From NCBI GenBank assembly GCA_009823395.1, contig CM020509.1:19945001-20009000 (forward strand): a stretch of 64,000 nt of DNA, read 5' to 3'. Below, one piece after another: positions 11,395-64,000 of this stretch (position 1 is the stretch's first letter; each line of letters opens with the position of its first letter). The translations under genes and the position numbers were made by a program. Below the pieces are notes generated by a model, which was not told where the DNA came from, searched no databases, and worked only from the letters and a program-made list of their open reading frames with translations. The stretch comes from Thamnaconus septentrionalis. Lineage: Eukaryota; Chordata; Actinopteri; Tetraodontiformes; Monacanthidae.

Positions 11395-12230
11395 CAGATG
11401 GTGACAGTAGGTTGTGTGGAGATTATAAAATGGGTAGTAAATAGAGTCTCCAACCTTATACGCTACCTCATACCCAGAGTAGAGGATCTGTTGGCTGTGT
11501 TAGCTACAAGTTCACAGAACCGGACCTGAGTGATTCATATCAACAAATCCAAATGAATGATCAGTCTAAGAAGTATTTAACTGTGAAAAATGTTGACTTG
11601 ACTAACATATGGTGTCCATCCATCCATTTTCCATGCCTGCTTCTTGCCGAGGTCAGGGTCACGGGGGTCTGCTGGAGCCTCTCCCAGCTGTCTTAGGGCG
11701 AAGGCAGGGTGACACCCTGGACAAGTCGCCAGTTCATCGCAGGGCCACATAGAGACAAACAACCATTCACACTCACACGCACACCTACGGACAATTTAGA
11801 ATGTTCAATTGACCTCACATGCATGTTTTGGAGTGTGGGAGGAAGTCGGAGAACCCGGAGAGAACCCACGCAGACACAGGGAGAACATGCAAACTCCACA
11901 CAGAAAGGTCCCAGGCCCGGAATCGAACCCACGACCTTCTCGCTGTGAGGCGGCAGCGCTAACCACTGCGCCACCGTTTGGTGCATCCAGCGATATTCCA
12001 AAGAACCATAGAGGGGATTCTCCAAGGAATTCTTCACATTGCGGTGCATCTGGCCACTGGGACAACCAGAGGTGTCCCAGTGTCCCACCTGGTCACCAGG
12101 TGTCGACCAGATGTTGACCAGGTTAGAAGATGCTGGTCTCAAAATCAAAAAGGAGCAAATGCACTTTGCTGGCTGATGAAGTGCAGTATTTCAGCTATGA
12201 AGTCAATGCTAACACACTGTGCAAGCCGAG
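11395..12230 (+). pseudogene. Ty3/gypsy reverse transcriptase remnant
   Basis: Blocks in family order: RLCGDYK (11409-11429), DLSDSYQQIQMND (from about 11524), KKYLTV, then after the SINE AIFQRTIEGILQGI (from about 11989), then degraded text resembling the region after the catalytic YLDD block. The catalytic Asp pair was not seen intact. Confidence 0.75.
11615..11977 (-). mobile_element. tRNA-derived SINE with L2-like tail
   Basis: On the - strand it starts at about 11977 with an A box (TGGCGCAGTGG, complement of 11963-11973) and a B box (GGTTCGATTCC, complement of 11919-11929). It continues through the common fish tail with GGAGTTTGCATGTTCTCC and ends in a (TGGA)n tail at 11616-11629. It sits in the reverse transcriptase remnant; TATGGTG...CATCCA to the left and TTTGGTGCATCCA to the right look like a target duplication. 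Confidence 0.85.
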
Positions 12231-12238
12231 CTAACAGC

Positions 12239-12426
12239 TGTTGTTAATGCTCCCACCCCAACAGAGGGAGCTCTAAACCCCAGGTGTGGGTTACCTGACA
12301 GGAAGTGGGTATATAGGAAATGATGTCATGTGATTCTGTCTGTCTGTGATCCACACGTGCTAGTAAAAAGTCATCCAGTCTACTTATTGGTCCCCTTCAT
12401 CTTCCTTGACTTACCTGGGGTTACAA
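12239..12426 (+). mobile_element. possible Ty3/gypsy 3' LTR
   Basis: Begins TGTTGTTAATG, has a TATA-like GTATATAGG, and ends GGGGTTACA, as TG...CA ends of an LTR would. A matching 5' copy was not found, so this stays tentative. Confidence 0.3.
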
Positions 12427-12429
12427 TAT

Positions 12430-15400
12430 TATATTATAGGATAAATGGTTTTGTTGATGAGGTGCTGGGGGTTTAAAGTCCCCAAAAACTTACTGGGGTG
12501 ACTGTTTTCTGAACGTTTAGCATGAAAAAGAGAGGGAGAACGCAAAATCTCAAACCCAAAACCAAGCAAAACTTGCGTTGTGTTCGTCGAATTTCTGTGC
12601 ATTTCAAACTTCCGACATTTGGAATTTCCTTCGACTGGATCAACAGGAAGCTGCAAACAGGTAAGCGGGGCTAGCAGACTAGCTAGCACGCACTTACTTA
12701 TTTTCAAAATCTGACTGAATTCAATTTAAAAGAGCAAGAACATTTTTCGGTATAAACTGGACATGACTGGAAACTTGTTTGCCCCTGCAGTTCTCAGTGA
12801 CTGATGCAGATACTACAGTATGTCTTTTTTTTTTTTTTTTCTGGGACAAAAAAATTTCAAAAAATAATCAGCCCGAAACTTATCGAAATGACTGTCATTT
12901 CATAGTTCAGCGCGAGACGTAGTGGTAGAATGCAAAATCTCAACCCCAACTCCACCGCTGAAACCAATGCTCATGCCAACGAACACCAACAAATGGTTCA
13001 CAAAAGACAAATCCAGTAGCGCAAATGCCGGTTTGAACAGATTTTTAATCCATATTTTCCAGACATTAAATATTGAAAAACAATGGAACTGCATCACAAC
13101 TTCAGATCATCACATAGAACAACTTCATTATAAAAGGAACCATATAAAAGGGCAAAAACAAAACCAAAAAAAAAAAAAAAAAAATCAAAATCAAAATATA
13201 GCACTGATAGAAACAGAAGAACAGCTGAGGTTGTGCAACACATGTGGGGGATATGATGCGATCTTTATGCGAGGACACACGTGATGCGTCTTTTACGATG
13301 TCACTGTTCAGGAGTTTCTCCGGTACTCAGCCAGGGATCTGCATCGGAACTGCGGACAGACGGACGGATAGAAGGACGGACGGACGGAGGTTTGTCCGGC
13401 TGAGTCAGAGGCACTGAGTTGCTGCCGTCTCAAAACTACACCATGTCTGGCCTCGCCCTTTGTCACTATTATTACCATTATTATTATTGTTATTATTGTT
13501 ATTATTATTATTATTGTTTGACCTTCACGTCGAGTCAAAGTGTCTTTTATCATTAATGCCACATCTTTTGTTCTACGCAGTGGTAGGCAAAACTAGTTTA
13601 TTGCTGGGAATTCTGCCAACAAAGTGACAGGCAGGACAGAGAAGTTTGACGTTTTTGGAAGGAATTATTTGGGTGACACTTTTTTTGTAAATGCACACTT
13701 TTAACATTATTCAAGTAGCTGTCGAATATTTTATCCGCCATTTCTAAAGCACTGTTCCCACCCTGATATACACTGGCAGGTTGTTTCCAAACGGTGCTAT
13801 TTACAGTTTTTGTTACCTAATTTGTGAGCTCATCCTTTAAAAAAAAACAAACAAACAAAAAAATACAATCAAGAAACACAATCAATTACCAATCAAGTAA
13901 CAAAACGTTTACAGGTGTTAAAAGTGTGCACTTATTCAGCATCACCGCAGTCTGGACAGTCGATGTCGGACGTTAAGAGAAAACCGTTTTCGGTTGTTGT
14001 TTTTTTTGTCGATGAATTTCAATGTGCTGGACTGGCCCACATTGACATGACAGTCTTTGATCGTTTTTTTGTTTTAAAACTTGACTGCAACCAAGAACAC
14101 GCTCAGTTTGTCGTTAAAATAAAGGTTGCATGGTTTGTCCTGATCAAGCAACCTTTTAATCCCTGTAAGGCTTCACACTGTTGTGCCCCTGTAAGCTACA
14201 CAGTGATACCACTGGTCGACTTGAGTCAAAGAGTGATACTGCTGGTCTTTGTTGTTCTTCAGTTGTGTGGAAAACTCGATGTGACAGGATGACTGACAAG
14301 GCTTCCTAGCTTTTACTGCTGACGCACTAGCTTCACGTTAGAACTACCGGTTCGTTTTTTATTAGAGCGTGCGCAACAATTCAGAAACATCGCGCTGGTT
14401 GGTCTGACAGCAGTGACAAAATAGTCTGGTCGTTGCCCTTTTGTTTAACGCAACGCCATCAGCCTAGCTTAGCATGAGGACAGAAAACGCCGAGCAGCAA
14501 AGAACTGCTTTCTGCTGTGCAAATTAGCTTTGTATTTTTGCACAACACATATGAATATAAAAAGATAATCTTCAGTGTTACCTAATGCCAATATTCGTTA
14601 TTGGCAGGATCGATGTTGCCCTCCAGCCTTAAGTCTTAATGCTAAGCTAGGTGTTAGCATAACCCTCCCTCCGCCCTTGACAAATAGACATGAACGCATC
14701 GGTCAATTTTCCTGCTAACTTTTTTTTTTTTTTTTTTTTTTTTTTAATAAAATGCAAAGCTCAATTTTGCAAAACTATTTCTTTAACTTTATTTTACTAC
14801 GTAAAAGTAAACTCTTGTGTTTTTTTTCTTAAGTGTTTGGCAGATATTTATGTCACAATCTCATGGTACTGATTTGATTTTAGTGAGTAACCCAGAGGCT
14901 CGACGTCAATTGTGTTCTACCTTGTGTTTTAGTACAAACAAGTCAAATCCTGAGCAGCTCTTTTGAAATCTGTTGGTAATTTACGCCTCCTGTAAAGTGC
15001 ATAAAAATAAATAAATAAAATAAAGAGACATTTTTAAATTTTACGTTTCTGCCACTGCTTTGTAGTAAAAAAAAATTTGATGGCAGCCACGCTTCTCCCA
15101 AGGGAAGGGGTGGGGGGGGACCCTTTGTTTTCTATTAATACTGCTGATATGGTTCATGTATTACAGTGCAGGCAATTTCCTGGATTTTTTTTCCCCGCGC
15201 GACGCAGAAAAGACATCGGATCCACTTATCGCGACGGGGAATAATCATTGTCTTATCAGCTTGTAACCATCTGTTGCCAAAAAATAAATAGGAATAATAA
15301 CAACAATAAATCACTCTGTTAAGCCGTCGACCGTAATCACAGCGGCGACGTCTGATAAGTTGTACGACTGCGATGACGCAACGAGACATTTGATAAGATG

Positions 15401-17477
15401 TCAGCAGTAATAAAAGGCCATGCTGAGGCAAAAAGTTTTAATATAGAGGCGCGTCAATGTTGCATATCGTTGAATGAAATGGTTGCATGAGTTCTATACG
15501 TTTAGCGTTTAGACCGCCGTGCGGCACGTAGCATGAGAAACGCTTGACGCTTCCCGTGAAGTCACTAATGGCGATGCAACGCTATGGACATTGTACAGCA
15601 TATTGTTGGATAAGTATATTGTGAAAATAAACAAAAACAAAAAACAAAAACAAGGACCATTGTGTAAAAAAATAAAAATAAAGAAAGAAATGAACGCTGA
15701 CCGTACAGTAACATCACCGTTTCACCATAAAACTAAACGACATCAAACACCATTGATTTTGGACTGATCAACATTGTGCATCAACTATTGGTCTGAAACT
15801 GAACATGGAACAGAGAGCATTGTGGGATTTTGTTTTGTCCAAAGCCGAGGGAGTTAATTGGTTCATTGGGAAAAAATTTGGCTCTATATCAAAAAAAAAA
15901 GAAAAAAGAAAAGAAAAGAAAAGCAACACTATTAAAAGTGTAACTCAGTTTCACAACCCCTTGATATTTTTCAATTGTAAACATTTTCTGGTAAAACAAT
16001 GGAAGGTAAAAAAAAAAAGTGAGCATATTCTGAAAAAAACAAAACAAAACAACATTTTGTTGAAATCAGTCCATTTACTTTTGCATGACACAAAGTAAAT
16101 ATCCGCAGTCAATCAGCTTAGCTTAGCTTAGCACTGGAACCTCTGGCAAATGGCTTGTAAAAAAAAAATCTTCACGATCCTTTAGATTTTTACATTTCTA
16201 TGATTGTAACACTCGAGCCAGACGTAGAAAACTGGCGACATCTTTAGCTAACAACAGCTGCTTTGTGTTGCAATTCACGTAACAAGCTGCCGCTCGTTGT
16301 TATTGTTGTTCATAATCGTAATAATAGTGCAGATGAAACGTTCCAGGTAAAAAAAAAAAAAAAAAACACAACAAAAATGTCCAATTCATTTGACACAATC
16401 TGAAAACAACCTGCTGTGTTTTTTAAAATAACATTTAGTTTTTAGTTACCTAGCTTTAAAAGATAACAACGAGGCTAATTCTCCCAACCCCTGCTAATGC
16501 TAAGCTAAGATGACAGACTGTCGCCTCTCTCTTTGGCATACACCAAATTGGGAAAAAAAAAACAGCAACAAAAAAAACCTCAATACTGAATAAAAAAAAG
16601 TCAAACTTTTCCTGCTAAGTCGACACGTTATTACCGTGATCCGACTGACAGCCTCTGCACTGTGCTTTGGAAGCGGCTCTCAGTACCAAACGTACAACAT
16701 CCACCTTGCCAATGGCTCTCACTGTAAGATGAAGTGTTTTCTTCTCTGTGGACGCCAGCAGTTCCTGGTCTGAAGTTTTCATTTATTGCATGCAATGTTT
16801 AACATTTTCCAGGCATTTCAGACAAACCCACACTTGTTCAAATGATCCAGAAATTTAGAACAAAACAACAATAGAATAGAATAAAACTAAATAAAAAAAA
16901 CAGCAAATGATGTAACTTCGACACGCTAAAGCACAATTTTTTTTTTCTTAAAGCCAAACCCTGGTGTCGTCATAAACGCCAGTAAAAAGCTTGTGGAAAC
17001 ATTTGATTTTACGAAAAACAATCTCATATTTATACCAATATGGTATGGAAAAATCATTTAGATTAATTCTTTGTTCTTAAATAAATAGAGCAAATCCCAC
17101 CGGACACAAATAGAGGCACTTGAGTTTCTTTTTTTTTTTTCTTTTTTTCTTCTTGTCAAAGTGAAAATTACTTCACACATCCGCATTGTCTTCCATACAC
17201 ATTCAGTGATGGTCGAATGATCCAAAACTTAAAAAAACAAACAAACAAACAAAAAAAAAAAACCTCTACATGCTTCATGTGCTGGATTTAAACAACAAAA
17301 GATTAAAAATAAAAAATAAAAAAAATAATCCTGACTGTTGATCTGAACAGCGAACTGTATGTACAAACAGAAAAAACACCTCACACGGGGCTCCACTGGA
17401 TCAGATCCGGTTTGGTGCCGCGTAAACGCAGTCACACTGCCTTCACACACACACACACACACACACACGTACATGCA

Positions 17478-17534
<57 letters not shown>

Positions 17535-18700
17535 CTCTCTCTCTCTCTCGTGCGCACTTTAACTTACTCGCTTGCACTGAATCGTTCACGACCTAGATAA
17601 TTAGAAACAAAAAAACAAACAAACAAACAAACAAACAAAAAATCACACAAAGACTTTTCCTCCAGAGTCACAGTCATGGTCCTGCCAGGAGGGGGCGGTG
17701 TGGGGATAGGGGCGGGGCTTGTGATTTAAATAGTACTTGATCATTAGCTGTACACGTATACAAACCAACAAGACGACACAACAAACGTTTGGGAAAAAAA
17801 GGAGCGCAAGGTTTCCCAGCAGGAAAGTGACTTGATCCCCTCCAGGGCTCATGCAGACAGGATTGTTGTATTTTTTTTTTTTTGTCACTGAGGTAAAAAA
17901 ACAAAAACTGAAGTGAGATTTTCACCCTGTGTACTTGATCTGCATGCCCCTCCCGTCACCTCTCAGAGTCACACTTATTCCGGACATTCATTTTTGCTTT
18001 CCTCTGACCACACAGTGACCCCCCCCCCCCCCCACCCCCACCTTCCCTTCTTCCCCCACTGGGACGAGGACAGCGGAGCTAGCAAAACTAGCCTAGTGAA
18101 GCTACGACTGCACTTTGCTTTGACGCTAACGACCGCCGACGTGAACCGTTCAGTCCGCGGTGCGACGGAGGGGGAATTACAACCTCGGTCCTGTGAAATT
18201 ACTGGGAGGCAGCGTCACTGAGAGACGCTCGGTGTCAGAGGACGAACCCCGGTCTGTCTCAAGGACTCGGCGGGCAGTTCTTATCTGAACGGGACGCTGC
18301 TCCGACCGGATCGATGACGGGATTAAACTCAGCCAACGGGTCAAACACCCGCCTCCCTTCTTCATTTAGGCCACTTTCATCGCACTAGAACATCTCACAT
18401 ATTTAAAAAAACTAAAAAATAAAACAACAACAAACAAAAACAAACAACCTTGGTAAAAAAAAAATGCTTCTCACATCATCAATCCTTTTTTTTTTTTTTT
18501 TTAAAACACTGTTAAAATGTTGCCTCGTTGAAGAAATACTGCAGTGTCAGCTGAAGTGATCAGACTTGGTGAGAGTCGAGTCAGATCACAGTGGAAACAG
18601 AAGCCGTTCCTGGCTTGGTTCTGGTCTGACTGGTTCCCGCCCACTGGCTCTGGTTCCCAGCTGTGGGTTGAGATGGGAGGGGTGGCAGCCGTCCAGTCTG
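12430..18700 (-). other. AT-rich region, possibly including the aff2 3' UTR
   Basis: No coding exon is recognised on either strand. The part next to 18700 must hold the aff2 3' UTR on the - strand. AATAAA on that strand (TTTATT on +) occurs at 16782-16787 and 13597-13602, among others. Human AFF2 has a 3' UTR of several kb, so a long one is plausible. The region holds poly-A/T runs, ATTTA-like words and (CA)n tracts, but few recognisable transposons compared with its left neighbour. Confidence 0.4.
17441..17547. repeat. (CA)n with (CT)n microsatellite
   Basis: (CA)n in two blocks separated by GTACATGCAGCG, followed by (TC)n up to CTCTCG. Confidence 0.95.
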
Positions 18701-62414
<43,714 letters not shown>

Positions 62415-62725
62415 CTGAGGCAAGAGAGAGAGAGAAAAAAAAATAAAATAAAAAAAGTGAGTGAAGCTGCAGCTGTGGCCTCAGGTCTGCTTCCACCAGG
62501 TCTCCACTGGACCTGCTGATTGACTTTAACCAAACTGACTGTGGCCAAAGGGTGGATTACTTTACATTGGGAGCGTTGATGGAGCCAATCAGATGTTGCT
62601 GCATCAACACTGTTGCTTCACCTGGAACACGGCAACTGAGAGCTGCTGACCTCTGACCTCAGGACGGTCCTCTTGCTCTTATGACAAGGGGACCACCAGT
62701 GGTGACCCCCACTTGACCTCTCTGA

Positions 62726-62759
62726 GGGAAGGAAGGAAGGAAGGAAGGAAGGAAGGAAG
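62726..62759. repeat. (GGAA)n microsatellite
   Basis: About eight GGAA units. Confidence 0.95.
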
Positions 62760-63397
62760 CTTTCCTTGCTCCTCCACCTGCCGGCTATAATAACCCTTGC
62801 TAAACAGATGTACAGCGGCATGGTGGGAAAGATCTACCAAAGACCAAAGTGGATAACTTGACCTCCCTTCCCTCTGTAGAGAAGCAGCAGCAGCAGCAGC
62901 AGCAGGAGCTTCTTAACGCACAAATTATACAGTATTTATCCGCTCGTGTGCTGGCAGCTCCTCCTGCTTTATTGCCTTATATAAACCCCCCAACACAATC
63001 TGCTGGTATTTTAAACCGCCTCGCTGCTATTGTTATGACAGGAGAATCCCCTGAAGGGAGTGAGGCTTTTTTTTTTTTTTTTTTTTAAGGAAAAAAAAAG
63101 CAAAAAAGCCTCAGCGAACTGCTATTGTCAGTGCTGCTCACATTGCCAAAATACACAGCCTCTCCCCGCCTCCGCCACCATCCCCCTCCCCTCCCTCCCG
63201 CCGTGCTGGTTTTTCAGACGGGACCTCGAACAACTGGGAGAAAGAAAGACAGGCAAGCGGCCCCCGATGATAAGATACATCTGAATGAATGAATAATGGA
63301 TCTGTGTTTTATTCCATGAGAGGAGGCGTGCGGAGGAATGAGATGGAGATGGAGACGATAATGACGGAGAGGAGGACAAGGAATATATATTTATATA

Positions 63398-63702
63398 CAG
63401 AGTTGACAAAAAAGTATTCACAATCTGCACTTGAGTAAAAGTCCAGATACTTTGTGTATTTTTTTTTTCAGTAAAAGTACTGATTCAACTACTTTACTCA
63501 AGCAAGAGCGACAAAATACAGGTTCTAAAAAAATATCTATATTTTCTATGTGTTTATTTTTATCTGTACTGAAAATGCACTGAACTCCACTTTTATATTA
63601 AACAACATAACAGTAAGAAATATTCAAGTAAAGTGCAGATACCTAAAGAATCTCCTAAAGTACAGAAACAAAGTATTTGTACTTCATTACTTCCCACCGC
63701 TG
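63398..63702 (-). mobile_element. hAT-like nonautonomous element, second copy
   Basis: On the - strand it begins CAGCGGTGGGAAGTAATGAA followed by GTACAAATACTTTG, the same end as 5518. The other end is CAGAGTTGACAAAAAAGTA. The flanks TTTATATA and TTTATGTG agree at 6 of 8 positions. 305 bp, no coding capacity. Confidence 0.75.
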
Positions 63703-64000
63703 TTTATGTGGGCGCACAGAGAGGCAGAGAGCGGAGGTGCCGCTTTGAAGGAGCGAGTCTCGGGTTCGAGTCTCTGACTCAGATGCTCTGAGTCTGGAGA
63801 AGAGCAACATCGCGTTTCCTCAGGAGGCTCCTAATTGGCCCTCTACAAACAGGGCCGTGCAATAAAGGAAGTTCATCAGCCGCGGGGGCGGGGGGGATGC
63901 TCATATTTTCCAAATCAAAAAGCCACGCATGCTCGGCTATTGACTCACTAAACCTTCCTGGCGTGGATTTTGTTGTTTAAAGAGGAACCTGCTTAATGAG

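Larger units (their letters stand above)
9912..12230 (+). mobile_element. degenerate Ty3/gypsy retrotransposon split by later insertions
   Basis: Gag-like and reverse-transcriptase-like segments lie in order on the + strand, with many stops and shifts. The carcass is interrupted by an hAT element at 9970-10642 and a SINE at 11615-11977. Integrase and RNase H were not seen. Confidence 0.75.
62415..64000 (-). other. aff2 intron, 3' part
   Basis: Contains (GGAA)n at 62726-62759, (CAG)n near 62884-62904, an A/T run near 63067 and the hAT copy at 63398-63702. No exon seen up to the window edge. Confidence 0.65.

Noticed and set aside
11919..11977. A tRNA-like A box and B box
   Set aside because: They belong to the head of a SINE with an L2-like tail, not to a separate tRNA gene.
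13915..14292. A 125-codon frame on the + strand
   Set aside because: No recognisable domain and ordinary AT-rich context; chance frame or antisense to an aff2 3' UTR.

Overview
This is vertebrate nuclear DNA, almost certainly from a ray-finned (teleost) fish. The genes are split by short GT-AG introns. The intergenic and intronic DNA is loaded with (CA)n, (GA)n and (AT)n microsatellites and with typical fish transposons (hAT, Harbinger, Tc1/mariner-like, LINE, tRNA-SINE, Ty3/gypsy). There is no bacterial operon structure, CRISPR array or rRNA.

Two protein genes can be read with confidence, and they converge. (1) ids (iduronate 2-sulfatase, a lysosomal enzyme) runs on the + strand from before the window to a stop codon at 3640. 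Eight coding exons are visible. They correspond to human exons 6, 7 and 8, followed by a region that is one terminal exon in human but is split into five here. (2) aff2 (AF4/FMR2 family member 2) runs on the - strand. Eighteen coding exons lie between 62414 and the stop at 18701, in unbroken reading phase. They run from the acidic MLEDDLK motif to the C-terminal homology domain and the true C-terminus. The N-terminal exons lie beyond 64000. A tail-to-tail ids/aff2 pair is also found on human Xq28, which supports the aff2 name over its paralogues.

Layout: 1-3640, 3' half of ids. 3641-18700, about 15 kb between the two stop codons. The left part of this gap is a transposon graveyard: an hAT element carrying a LINE fragment and a mariner-like MITE; an internally deleted Harbinger element with the end of its transposase; and a Ty3/gypsy carcass whose gag is split by an hAT element (itself carrying a second one) and whose reverse transcriptase is split by a SINE. 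The right part (about 13-18.7 kb) is AT-rich, free of recognised genes, and may include a long aff2 3' UTR. 18701-62414, aff2 exons and introns. 62415-64000, a further aff2 intron.

The most notable points are the nested insertions with target-site duplications, the dinucleotide tracts lying against 7 of the 18 aff2 splice-site pairs, the homopolymer runs (Gln, Gly, Ala) encoded in aff2, and the extra introns plus C-terminal extension of ids. I found no convincing new gene system. Coordinates of exons are derived by eye from splice consensus and phase. Family names rest on remembered conserved motifs, not on a database search.
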